A stretch of 64,000 bases of DNA from Paenibacillus rhizophilus (GCF_003854965.1 NZ_RQPI01000006.1:62001-126000), one strand, 5' to 3'. Counted from the stretch's first letter, positions 53,162 to 61,824 are shown. Made by a program: numbers and translations. The notes: generated by a model not told the origin, from the sequence alone.

Positions 53162-53171
53162 ATGTCGACAT
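53162..53171. promoter_or_regulatory. GntR-type operator before gntR
   Basis: ATGTCGACAT is a perfect 10-bp palindrome 22 bases upstream of the gntR start. Its core TGTCGACA is identical to the site at 52400-52407, suggesting autoregulation. Confidence 0.65.
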
Positions 53172-53260
53172 ACAGGTTAAGTGTATCACAACGGGCAAGG
53201 AAAGCGCTACATAAACTGAACTTTTGTTCTAAATGAGGATTGTCGCGGACTGCGAGAAAC

Positions 53261-53368
53261 GCTTGGAGTTCCGGTCGCTGTTGTTTTCGGATTTTCTGGA
53301 TTAGGACCGCTCTTTGCGGTATAAATCCGAAAACAAAGGCGAACGCTGACGCTCCTTCACTTCCAAGC
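53261..53368. repeat. Imperfect long inverted repeat
   Basis: An inner stem TGTTTTCGGATTT (53282-53294) and AAATCCGAAAACA (53323-53335) is perfect over 13 bp. Outer ends GCTTGGA (53261) and TCCAAGC (53362-53368) also pair, with imperfect sequence between. It fills most of the gap 53172-53415. No T-run follows, so it is not a plain terminator. It looks like a chromosomal palindromic repeat. Confidence 0.65.
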
Positions 53369-53415
53369 TTCCTCTTCGCCGCTCCGCCTCTAATTCATTC
53401 CGAAGTTCAATTTAG

Positions 53416-54297
53416 CTAGCTTCTTATCTCTTTGCCTTTTTTCCCGGTTATGTATACCCCCGCAAATACAAGCAGCCCGCCGAGCACCTGCGCAAGCGTG
53501 ACCGGATTGCCGAGCAGCATGCTGAGAATGGCCGTGAACACTGTGATCAGATTCAGATAAATCCCCGCCCGGCTGGCCCCGATCTCGCGGATCGACGCGT
53601 TCCAGAAAATGAATGATCCCACGGATGGAAAAATGCCGATATACAGAATGCCCAAGGTTGCCCGGTGACTCAGCGGCAGATTTATGCCGGATGCCAGAAA
53701 AAATGGAAGAATCAGAATAAGCCCCAGCAGCGCGGATACCGCAGTAGCCGAGATGGGAGGCACCCCTCCAATCTTCCGTCCAAAAATCGAGTACAGCGTC
53801 CATACCAGTATCGCGGCCAGCATCAGCAAATCGCCGAGATTGTAATCGGTCTGAAAAATCAGCTGCAGCTGTCCCTTGGTCAGCACAAGCAGCACGCCGA
53901 GCAGCGACACCAGCAGGCCAACACCTTTGGCAAGCGATATTTTTTCCCGGAGAAAAAAGGAAGAGAACAGCACGATCATCGCCGGATTCATCGCATTGAC
54001 GAGCGCGGCGTTCATGGAGGTCGTGAACCTCAGCGCTTCATACAGCAGAAAATTATATCCGACCACGCCCAGTACGGCCATGATCAGCAGAATCCTCCAC
54101 TTTGCCCAGACGCTCTTCCACTTGGGGCGTTCCACAAACTGAGCAATTGGAAACAGCAGAAACACCGCGATCAGCCATCGCGAGAACGTCATCTGCACCG
54201 GCGTCATCTCCGCCACCACATATTTGCCGAACACATAATTCCCCGCCCAAAACAGGTTAGCCAAAATTAAAAAAAGATAAGTACGGTACTTGCCCAT
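53416..54297 (-). CDS. EamA/DMT-family transporter
   Basis: The 293-residue protein has ten helices in two EamA repeats, starting LFLILANLFWAGNYVFGKYV and with the second repeat near LLMLAAILVWTLYSIFGRKIGG. It has the typical FGKY and EKIS loop motifs. The substrate is unknown; DMT members move small metabolites. GAGGCGAGCAGGG precedes the ATG. It lies upstream of the gntR gene but is separated by a long inverted repeat and is likely a separate unit. Confidence 0.88.
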   Translation of the reverse strand: MGKYRTYLFLILANLFWAGNYVFGKYVVAEMTPVQMTFSRWLIAVFLLFPIAQFVERPKWKSVWAKWRILLIMAVLGVVGYNFLLYEALRFTTSMNAALVNAMNPAMIVLFSSFFLREKISLAKGVGLLVSLLGVLLVLTKGQLQLIFQTDYNLGDLLMLAAILVWTLYSIFGRKIGGVPPISATAVSALLGLILILPFFLASGINLPLSHRATLGILYIGIFPSVGSFIFWNASIREIGASRAGIYLNLITVFTAILSMLLGNPVTLAQVLGGLLVFAGVYITGKKGKEIRS

Positions 54298-54491
54298 GAT
54301 CCCTGCTCGCCTCTTTCTACCCTATGAAAATGCATATTGATTTCTTTCATTATAATATACATGGGCAAGGGGAGCAGCGGATTCGATCTCATCCTAAAAG
54401 GGTTAATTCCCTTGTTGAAGTGAATCTGGATTATCAATTGCTACCTCTGTACTAACATCATCCGCACATTCTACCCCAAGATATCTGAGCG

Positions 54492-54515
54492 AAAAAAAGA
54501 GGGAGACCCCTCTTT
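54492..54515 (-). terminator. Terminator of the GDPD/ABC operon
   Basis: On the minus strand AAAAGAGGGG-TCT-CCCTCTTT is followed by a T-run, directly past the permease stop. Confidence 0.85.
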
Positions 54516-54518
54516 TCC

Positions 54519-56240
54519 TTAATATTTCCGGTTTTTGAAGGATAGCTTTTTTCCGTAAACAAGCCACAACGCCAAGGAAGAGATCAGCATCAAAAGCACG
54601 GAATAAACAAACAGCATTACCTGCGCATTAATCGAGGCGGATTCGTCGCTTGCTGCCTTAATTACAGGGCCAAGCGGCTGCATTAGGGGGTGATATAATA
54701 ATACAGTAAGATCATACTCCGAAAGCAGGCTATTAAAATTAAGAGTCATAACTGATAATAATGTTGGCAGGATTACTGGCAGGATAACCTTAAGCATCGT
54801 GTAGAGGGGACTGGCTCCCATACTCCGGGCGGCTTCCTCTAATGACGTGTCTACACTGGCAAAGCTCGACTTTATCATCCGCAAGGAAAAAGGAATCTTG
54901 ATTATGATATAGGCAATAAGCATAATAGTGCTTGTTCCGATCAATACATGATTGAACATGATGAACTGCGGGGAATCATAGGTTGTCATGAGTCCAAGAG
55001 CAATCAGGGTCCCGGGTAACAGCCATGGAATCAACATTCCATATTCATAGACCATCGTAACTTTACTTTTATCTTTATGCACGATACGAGATGCGATCAA
55101 AGTAAGAATCACAACAAGTATGGCCGCTGACAGGGAATAAATCATACTGATTGTAAAAGGACGAAATGCTTCTGCGGATGTGAAAATATTAAAATAATTA
55201 TCCATCGTCAAGTCATTTAAATTCAAACTGCCGGAACGAATCGCTTGGGAATTGGAGAACGAATATAAAATAACAAGTGCGATGGGAACAACATAAATTA
55301 GAAATAATAAATAGGCCAGCGCATGGACGATGATGTTTAAAGTTGGATTTGATATTTTTTGCTTCTGTATTTTGGATTTCACTTTGGAGATAGAAATATA
55401 ATTTCCGTTCTTTTCAAACTTGTTCATGATTGCAAGCAATAATACAGTCGCAATTCCAAGGATAACGGCCAATAAAGCTGCAATATCCTGAGAGTAGCTG
55501 CTTTTGGCGAAGGTCATAATGACAGGATTAATAGTCTGGAAATTCGGTCCGCCTAAAACCAAAGGAGCAGACATTGCGTCTAATCCCGTTATAAAGGTCA
55601 GGATCGTCACAGCAAACAAAGTAGGCTTAAGGGTAGGAAGAACGACCCGGATAAAAATCTTTAATGAAGATGCTCCCATGTTTTTGGCTGCTTCTACCGT
55701 TTGATAATCTATGCCCCGAATAGCGTTAGTTAGAAAAATGATATGATTTGAAGTACAAGCAAACGTCATCACAAATAAAACAGCACCATAACCAGTAAAC
55801 CATTGTGTGTTCATATCAGGAACAAACCTCAGCAGCAGATTCGTGACCATGCCGTTGCTGCCGTACACAAATTTGTAGCTCGTACTAAGTACAATGCCTC
55901 CATAGATCAGCGTGCTTAAATAGCCCAGTTTAAGAAAGGATGCTCCCTTTATATCCAAGTACTCAGTGAAGAGAACGAGTAATATTCCTACAATGTTGAC
56001 CGTGACCACCATGGAGATGGCGAGGATGAAGCTATTGACAAGTGAGCGTATCGCCCTTTCAGAGGAGAACAACTTCCCGATGATTTCCGCAGTGAAATGA
56101 CCGTCTTGGTAAAAAATACTCGTAATCATATTTAAGTTCGGATAGATGAGCAAGGCAAAAATAACCCAAAGCAGTCCCGCCCTAAGCAGGAGCCCGCCAG
56201 GTCCAATACGAAGCAAACGCTGTGCTGCAGATTTTTTCAT
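54519..56240 (-). CDS. ABC permease with two fused transmembrane domains (second FbpB-type)
   Basis: The 573-residue permease has two six-helix halves, with EAA-type loops VEAAKNMGASSLKIFIRVVLP in the N half and EEAARSMGASPLYTMLKVILP in the C half. It belongs to the FbpB/PhnV/AfuB type and pairs with the ATPase encoded just before it. ATG 56240 has AGGTGA 5 bases upstream; a TTG six codons earlier is possible. It is not closely similar to the permease at 31306, so the two systems are old paralogues, not a duplication. It is the last gene of the operon. Confidence 0.9.
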   Translation of the reverse strand: MKKSAAQRLLRIGPGGLLLRAGLLWVIFALLIYPNLNMITSIFYQDGHFTAEIIGKLFSSERAIRSLVNSFILAISMVVTVNIVGILLVLFTEYLDIKGASFLKLGYLSTLIYGGIVLSTSYKFVYGSNGMVTNLLLRFVPDMNTQWFTGYGAVLFVMTFACTSNHIIFLTNAIRGIDYQTVEAAKNMGASSLKIFIRVVLPTLKPTLFAVTILTFITGLDAMSAPLVLGGPNFQTINPVIMTFAKSSYSQDIAALLAVILGIATVLLLAIMNKFEKNGNYISISKVKSKIQKQKISNPTLNIIVHALAYLLFLIYVVPIALVILYSFSNSQAIRSGSLNLNDLTMDNYFNIFTSAEAFRPFTISMIYSLSAAILVVILTLIASRIVHKDKSKVTMVYEYGMLIPWLLPGTLIALGLMTTYDSPQFIMFNHVLIGTSTIMLIAYIIIKIPFSLRMIKSSFASVDTSLEEAARSMGASPLYTMLKVILPVILPTLLSVMTLNFNSLLSEYDLTVLLYHPLMQPLGPVIKAASDESASINAQVMLFVYSVLLMLISSLALWLVYGKKLSFKNRKY

Positions 56241-56254
56241 ACATTCACCTACTT

Positions 56255-57262
56255 TCAAAACTGCATAATATCCCGGGAATTCAGATGCAGGTTATGAGCT
56301 TCTCCTACTTCGAAAAAGACATAACCATCGTTTTTCTCAATACATTTTATATGGCTTCCATTAACATCAAAGGTATACTTGATATACATCCCATGATATT
56401 CTCTGTCAATTATTTTCCCGCTTAAAGCCACGTTAGCATCAGGCGCTTTTTGCAGGCTGACTCTTTCAATTCGTATATAACCTTCCCTGCTTATATCCAG
56501 CGAGTTCCCGGTTTGCTTATTTACTTCTTGCAAAATGTGTTTGTCCAGACGATTCATATCTCCGATAAAGTCACATACAAATTCTGTAGCGGATTGATTG
56601 TAGATTTCATAAGGTGTTCCGATTTGTTCGATCTTCCCTTTATTAAAGACAGCTATACGGTCTGACAGGGTTAAAGCCTCTTCCTGGTCGTGGGTAACGT
56701 AAAGGGTAGTAATGCCTAATTCACGCTGCAGCCTTTTCAGTTCACTTCTCAGGCCGACACGCATCTTGGCGTCAAGATTGGAAAGAGGCTCGTCCAGGCA
56801 CAGGATGTCCGGCTCCAATACAATGGCCCGTGCCAAGGCTACCCGTTGTTGTTGACCGCCAGAAAGCTCCGCCACATTCCGGGTAAAGTGACTTTCATTC
56901 AAATCGATTTTTCGGGCCACTTCCTTTATCTTTCGATCAATCTCTTCACGCGTCTTTTTCTGCAGCTTCAATCCGAACGCGATATTTTCATAGACATTCA
57001 TGGTGGGGAACAACGCGTAGCTTTGAAATACGATGCCTACTTTCCGCTTTTCAATCGGCAAGTGGGTTATTTCATTATCATTTACGAAGATTGATCCTTC
57101 CGAAGGTGTAATAAAGCCTGCCAGCGCACGCAAAGTCGTGGTTTTTCCGCATCCAGAGGGTCCGAGAAATGTAAAAAATTCACCTGGCTCGATATGAAGG
57201 TTCAAACGGTCAATGGCTACATAATCTCCATATTTGATTTGAATATCTTGAAATGAGATCAT
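56255..57262 (-). CDS. ABC importer ATPase (second FbpC-type)
   Basis: This 335-residue ATPase has Walker A GPSGCGKTTT, Q-loop FQSYALFPTMNV, signature LSGGQQQRVALARA, Walker B ILCLDEPLSNLD, and a TOBE-like C-terminus (RIERVSLQKAPDANVALSG, then YIKYTFDVNGSHI). It powers the double permease encoded next, whose ATG follows after 14 bases. AAAGGAAA precedes the ATG. It lies in an AT-richer stretch than the 45-53 kb operon, in common with its partners. Confidence 0.93.
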   Translation of the reverse strand: MISFQDIQIKYGDYVAIDRLNLHIEPGEFFTFLGPSGCGKTTTLRALAGFITPSEGSIFVNDNEITHLPIEKRKVGIVFQSYALFPTMNVYENIAFGLKLQKKTREEIDRKIKEVARKIDLNESHFTRNVAELSGGQQQRVALARAIVLEPDILCLDEPLSNLDAKMRVGLRSELKRLQRELGITTLYVTHDQEEALTLSDRIAVFNKGKIEQIGTPYEIYNQSATEFVCDFIGDMNRLDKHILQEVNKQTGNSLDISREGYIRIERVSLQKAPDANVALSGKIIDREYHGMYIKYTFDVNGSHIKCIEKNDGYVFFEVGEAHNLHLNSRDIMQF

Positions 57263-57353
57263 GACTAATTTCCTTTCGAGTACTCCTTACCGCTTTGTAA
57301 CCCTTGCAGCCTGGCATGGTCACCAGACTGCAAGGAGGGCAAAAGTCCAAAAT

Positions 57354-58430
57354 TTACTTTACGTACTCCAGTTGTATTTTTTCCATCCACATTTCAATCT
57401 TTTCGGATGCATTTTTCCAATCAATCTTCTGGGGATGTACCCTTTCAAGCATAGCCTTAATTTCTGGTTTTACTTGTGAAGCCGCATCCTTATTTACAGG
57501 AATGCTTCCAAATTGGTTGGACCACTTGGCTTGAAACTCTGCTGAACCAAACCAGTCCACAAATTTTTTGGCGAGTTCAATGTTCTTACTGTTTTTAAAT
57601 ATAGCTGTCTGTTCAACCGTGTAGGGCACACCTATTTCCGGGACAACATAATCTACGTTGTCTGCGCCGGTTTCATTGGTGAATTGCAGGAACCCGCTTC
57701 CCCAGATTTCGGCTATAGGTCGTTCTCCGCTAGCCACATTCCCAAAAAAGTCCTCTCCTTCTCCCTGAACATGTCCATTTTGAATGAAGTTTTTTACCAT
57801 TTCCCAGCCTTCCGCCGAAACACCATACTCACCGGTATCATCCAAATAGCGGCTAATTATGCTTACCAATATCGCCTTGGAAGTACCGCCGCCTAAACCT
57901 AGGATGGTATATTTGTCTTTGAATTCAGGATTGGTAGCCAGATCAGTCCAATCTTTTGGCGCTGTCTGTGAGCTGTACTGATCTTTGTTGTAGATCATGA
58001 ATAAGGGCTGAGTCACAACGGGATAGTAGTATCCTTCAGGATCCCCAAGTGTTTTGTCGACACCGCTGCTCCACGCGGGTTCATATTGCTGAAGAAGATC
58101 CTCACGCTTCATTCGTTCGTATTCCATCGGATTGAGACCAAAAACAACATCTGCCACCTGATTGTTTTTTTCAGCTATGGCTCTGTTGGCCAAATCCCCC
58201 CCACCCAGACTTACGATAGAGATATCAAAACCAGCGTTTGCGGCTTGCTCTTTTAACCACACGTCACGGCCGTCCCCGCCAGAGTTGGTATAAACAACTA
58301 ACGAGCCCTCTGGCTTCGCCGAATTGGTTGTTGTCGCACTATTAGTTGACGAAGTATTCCCGCTTGTACAGCCAGCAATTAGCATTAAACCTAAGAGCCC
58401 CGTAAACAACCTACCAACCGCTTTTTTCAT
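57354..58430 (-). CDS. Solute-binding lipoprotein (family 1) of the GDPD-linked importer
   Basis: The 358-residue lipoprotein has a signal peptide ending LMLIAGC (lipobox) and then a Ser/Thr/Asn-rich spacer. The fold motifs are SLVVYTNSGGDGRDVWLKEQ, ADVVFGLNPMEYERMK and AEIWGSGFLQF. It delivers substrate to the permease and ATPase encoded next. The neighbouring phosphodiesterase makes a glycerophosphodiester or other phosphodiester a reasonable guess for the ligand. The second Met (58430) is 6 bases from AGGAGG and is preferred to the first (58433). Confidence 0.88.
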   Translation of the reverse strand: MKKAVGRLFTGLLGLMLIAGCTSGNTSSTNSATTTNSAKPEGSLVVYTNSGGDGRDVWLKEQAANAGFDISIVSLGGGDLANRAIAEKNNQVADVVFGLNPMEYERMKREDLLQQYEPAWSSGVDKTLGDPEGYYYPVVTQPLFMIYNKDQYSSQTAPKDWTDLATNPEFKDKYTILGLGGGTSKAILVSIISRYLDDTGEYGVSAEGWEMVKNFIQNGHVQGEGEDFFGNVASGERPIAEIWGSGFLQFTNETGADNVDYVVPEIGVPYTVEQTAIFKNSKNIELAKKFVDWFGSAEFQAKWSNQFGSIPVNKDAASQVKPEIKAMLERVHPQKIDWKNASEKIEMWMEKIQLEYVK

Positions 58431-58459
58431 CATTTGCCTCCTATTAATGAATAGAATAT

Positions 58460-59299
58460 CTACAAGCTTTTAATATATGATTTGAGCAGCATCGGCCAAT
58501 CTGTCTGCAAAATGTCAAAACCTTTTTTAATGCACCACCCCCAATAAGGATCTGGCCCATACAAAATTGAATGGTTATCATCCATTTTCGCTGTAAGAAC
58601 GATCCAGTCGTTCAAGGTGATCGGATTACAGCATAGGAGTAACCCTTTGTACTTCAAATGAGTGATCAGATCTTCTTCTATTAAAGGACTGTTAACATCC
58701 TCGAAAACCAATTCTGCGGCAACCCAGTTAATCTTATATTGATCGAAACACCCAGTCTGTTCAGCCGAAGTTATAATCGGCATGAACATAAATTCAGCCG
58801 CTTGATCTTCCAAAGCTTTCAAGTACTCAGGAACTGGATGGGATTTTAAAATGATTTGATCACTCATGTTATGACGTTTGACAAGCTTGATGATTTCTTC
58901 CCAATTCAACCAACCGCGATCAATGTTTATTAAGCAGCGGCCTTTAAGATATTCCAAAATATCATCGAGGCGGTTAACCCTCTCTTTCTTGATTTCAAAG
59001 TTTGAATTGCGGAGCCACAAGCTATCAATCTCCTTGGAGTCCAAGGTGCGAATATTCGTTGTGGTTCCAAGTACTACAGGCTCCATACCATCGTGGAAAG
59101 CATAGAAAATGCCATCGGTAGACATAGATGCGTCTACTTCCACGATATCAGCGCCATGTTTCAAAGCATTTTCAAATGCTCCGATGGTATTCTGGACAAT
59201 GTTACCTCCAGCAGTACCACGGTGAGCCATAATTAACACCTTATTTTGATCAGTCAACTTTCTAAGTGTATGTTGAGACTCCGACAAGACAATATCCAC
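58460..59299 (-). CDS. Glycerophosphodiester phosphodiesterase-family protein with a variant active site
   Basis: The 279-residue protein has the GDPD TIM-barrel motifs MAHRGTAGGN (catalytic His-Arg), IVEVDAS (Glu and Asp metal ligands), and AFHDG (second His). However, the usual ENT motif is QNT (IVQNTIGAFENAL), and the strand that usually reads IEIK is INIDRGW, with Asp for Glu and no Lys. The enzyme probably still acts on a phosphodiester, but substrate choice may differ. It is cytoplasmic, with no signal peptide, so it would act on the imported compound. The start is GTG 59299, behind GGAGGAG. It is the first gene of the operon. Confidence 0.85.
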   Translation of the reverse strand: MDIVLSESQHTLRKLTDQNKVLIMAHRGTAGGNIVQNTIGAFENALKHGADIVEVDASMSTDGIFYAFHDGMEPVVLGTTTNIRTLDSKEIDSLWLRNSNFEIKKERVNRLDDILEYLKGRCLINIDRGWLNWEEIIKLVKRHNMSDQIILKSHPVPEYLKALEDQAAEFMFMPIITSAEQTGCFDQYKINWVAAELVFEDVNSPLIEEDLITHLKYKGLLLCCNPITLNDWIVLTAKMDDNHSILYGPDPYWGWCIKKGFDILQTDWPMLLKSYIKSL

Positions 59300-59349
59300 G
59301 CTATCTCCTCCACCGGGTTAATTGGAACAATTCAGATTATACACGTAGA

Positions 59350-59365
59350 TTGGAACGTATCAATT
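59350..59365. promoter_or_regulatory. LacI-type operator, site 1
   Basis: TTGGAACGTATCAATT has the central CG and flanking TTG...CAA arms of LacI-family sites. It lies 50 bases before the GDPD gene. It matches site 2 (reverse strand) in 14 of 16 positions. Confidence 0.65.
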
Positions 59366-59445
59366 CGTTTTTCGTTAAAATCATGTAAAATATATGTTAA
59401 TTACTCATTATTACATTCAATATCAATAGAAAATCATCTAAAATA

Positions 59446-59461
59446 AATTGACACGTTCAAA
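59446..59461. promoter_or_regulatory. LacI-type operator, site 2
   Basis: AATTGACACGTTCAAA, which reads TTTGAACGTGTCAATT on the other strand, lies 80 bases before the LacI-fusion gene. The two sites share consensus TTKGAACGTRTCAATT and stand 96 bases apart, about nine helical turns, so looping is possible. Confidence 0.65.
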
Positions 59462-59540
59462 TTAATATATCAAAACCTTTCTTTATTTTAATTATGATTT
59501 GTGATATCAATAAATTATAAAAGAAGCGGGGGAATTCGAC

Positions 59541-61703
59541 GTGCCCACCATGCATGATATAGCCAAGTTAGCCGGGGTATCGCACGGCACTGTATCTAAT
59601 GTCATCAATCAAAAAGGAAATGTCAGCATTGAAAAAATCCGTTTAGTTGAAGAGGCAGCCCGTAAGCTTGGGTACAATACGAACGCTCAGGCACAAAAGC
59701 TGCGCAAAGATTCAGTGAAGCATGTTGCCATTATCTTGCCTGATCTCATGAAGGAAATTTATCACCAATTCTATACAACATTGATTCAGCTGCTAGAAGA
59801 GAGAAACTACGACACAAGTCTTCATCTATCAAAAAACGTCCCTGAAAAAGAACAGGAATGTATTCAAAAGGCGATGTCCAATCGACCTGAATTGATTGTT
59901 ACATTTAGCTGCCTACATTCACTACAAGAGGCTTACAAGGTCAATACGAATGTACTGTTTATGAATCATCCTTTTGTTGTTCCACAGCCAAATCAGGCAG
60001 TAGTAACTTTTGATTACGCAGTTTTCGCGTCTGTATTCGCAGATAAGCTGTTGGCAAGGGGATACAAATCTGTCGCCTACTTTGCAGAATCCGAGAACAC
60101 GCCTTCAGAGCAGGCTTTTTTTACAGCTTTACAAACTCATTTGGATGCCAAGGGGGTTATTATATCCAATTTCAGCTATGATTCCCGTCTTTCAGGCAGT
60201 GGGGCCATTGAAATTGCGAATCATGAGCCCTCTTTTGATGTCGTTATTACCAGTGATACGGAACGTGCTGTAAAACTGATGAGAATGCATGAGATTATTG
60301 GAAAAGAGTTGCCTCCTATCATTTCGTTTTCTCCAGCCGAGGTAATCTCCACATGGGATATCCCACGCTTTGAGCTTGATTACAGGAAATTGGCCCACCA
60401 GGTCATGGATGTATTAGACGGAGAGTGTATGGGGAAGAGTCTATTGCTTTCTGCCAATGGCTTCAGAAACCTGGAGTTCACTGTACCTAAATTATCCGTA
60501 GATAAAGAAATCACGCTTGCAACCATAGTCAGCCCAACCAGCGAAATTATATCGGTATTATCTCCACTTTTTTACAAAGCTACGGGCATAAAATTGAAAA
60601 TCGTTGCCCTGCCGTATGAAGAGCTGTATGGGATGCTGTCTTCTGAGCAGGTATTCCCTTTTGATTTGATCAGAATGGACATGGTATGGCTATCACGTTT
60701 TGAAAAGGAACTGTGCATTCCGCTTGGCCCTCGGATGGATGAGTTGTCTACGGCGCTCAATTCGTTTTTACCTGAAATTCGCAATGTGTACTGTTCGTTA
60801 CCTGGTGAACAGTATACGCTGCCCTTTGATCCCAGCATTCAAATGCTTTTTTATAGAAAAGATTTATTTGAGAATACGACACTTCGCAGAATGTATTATG
60901 AAATGACTCATGAACAATTAACTGTTCCAAGCAGTTTTAGTGAATATAACAAGATCGCGGCTTTTTTTACACAAAGCATTAATCCGAACTCACCTACCAA
61001 ATTCGGCACCACGATGACCTATGGCTCCGCTAGTGTGGCAGCATGTGATTTTTTACCTTGGGTAAAAGAAAAGGAAGAAGAAGTTTACCACGTATCGGGG
61101 GATATTAATCTGCATTCTCCGGTATTTAGTGTTCCTTTGAAGGAATACCTTGAAACCAAAAAATATTCAGATCCGCAGATTAGTTATTGGTGGGGAGACT
61201 CGCTTGAATCATTTGCTCATGGAAAATGTGCAATGACGATTGTGTTTATCAATCACGCTTCACGAATTGTCAATAATCGATTTTCAGGCGTTCTTAACCG
61301 AGTAGGCACAGCACCAACTCCGGGGGAGACTCCTTTGCTGGGCGGGGGATGCATCGGTATCTCAAGACAAAGTAAGAATGTTGATCTGTGTATAGAGTTT
61401 CTTAACTGGATCTACAGTACTGAAACTGCTAATTTGATTACATTGTTGGGAGGACTCTCACCTTGTGCCTCGGTTTATAAGAACGAAGAAATTTTAGAGC
61501 TGTACCCGTGGCTGCGAGGAATAGAGCATCATTTTAAAATGGGATGGCGAAGAAAACACCCTGACTCTACCACGGATTTTAATGAAAACCAATTTGAAAG
61601 AATTTTGGGGATGGCAGTGCGCAATGCGGCTCTGGACATTATGTCAATCCCGGATGCATTGAGTGCTGCTCAGCAGCAGTACGAAAGAAAATTTCTCAAA
61701 TAG
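59541..61703 (+). CDS. Three-domain LacI-type regulator with a C-terminal solute-binding domain
   Basis: This 720-residue protein begins with a LacI HTH (HDIAKLAGVSHGTVSNVINQ and the hinge helix LGYNTNAQAQKLR). A LacI-type sugar-binding domain follows (about 60-320: KHVAIILPDLMKEI, GYKSVAYFAESENT, FDVVITSDTERAVKLM). The last 395 residues form a family 1 solute-binding fold (VDKEITLATIVSPTSEIISVL, DLIRMDMVWLSRFEKEL, LPFDPSIQMLFYRKDLF, GGGCIGISRQSK). There is no signal peptide, so it is cytoplasmic. It is divergent from the GDPD/ABC operon with matching operators between. The start is GTG 59541, behind GGGGG. The second sensor could read the imported compound. Confidence 0.85.
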   Translation: MPTMHDIAKLAGVSHGTVSNVINQKGNVSIEKIRLVEEAARKLGYNTNAQAQKLRKDSVKHVAIILPDLMKEIYHQFYTTLIQLLEERNYDTSLHLSKNVPEKEQECIQKAMSNRPELIVTFSCLHSLQEAYKVNTNVLFMNHPFVVPQPNQAVVTFDYAVFASVFADKLLARGYKSVAYFAESENTPSEQAFFTALQTHLDAKGVIISNFSYDSRLSGSGAIEIANHEPSFDVVITSDTERAVKLMRMHEIIGKELPPIISFSPAEVISTWDIPRFELDYRKLAHQVMDVLDGECMGKSLLLSANGFRNLEFTVPKLSVDKEITLATIVSPTSEIISVLSPLFYKATGIKLKIVALPYEELYGMLSSEQVFPFDLIRMDMVWLSRFEKELCIPLGPRMDELSTALNSFLPEIRNVYCSLPGEQYTLPFDPSIQMLFYRKDLFENTTLRRMYYEMTHEQLTVPSSFSEYNKIAAFFTQSINPNSPTKFGTTMTYGSASVAACDFLPWVKEKEEEVYHVSGDINLHSPVFSVPLKEYLETKKYSDPQISYWWGDSLESFAHGKCAMTIVFINHASRIVNNRFSGVLNRVGTAPTPGETPLLGGGCIGISRQSKNVDLCIEFLNWIYSTETANLITLLGGLSPCASVYKNEEILELYPWLRGIEHHFKMGWRRKHPDSTTDFNENQFERILGMAVRNAALDIMSIPDALSAAQQQYERKFLK

Positions 61704-61785
61704 AGTCAAGCACCAGAGTTGTGGTGTCCGCTAGAGCTGCCCACGACGATGCGGGCCGTGCCGGCTCTTGCCATTCTATCCAAAA

Positions 61786-61824
61786 CAAAAATGGCGTGCG
61801 AATCTCCCGATTCGCACGCCATTG
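61786..61824. terminator. Bidirectional terminator
   Basis: Arms AATGGCGTGCGAAT and ATTCGCACGCCATT around CTCCCG, between the convergent LacI-fusion and Met-rich peptide genes. Confidence 0.85.
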
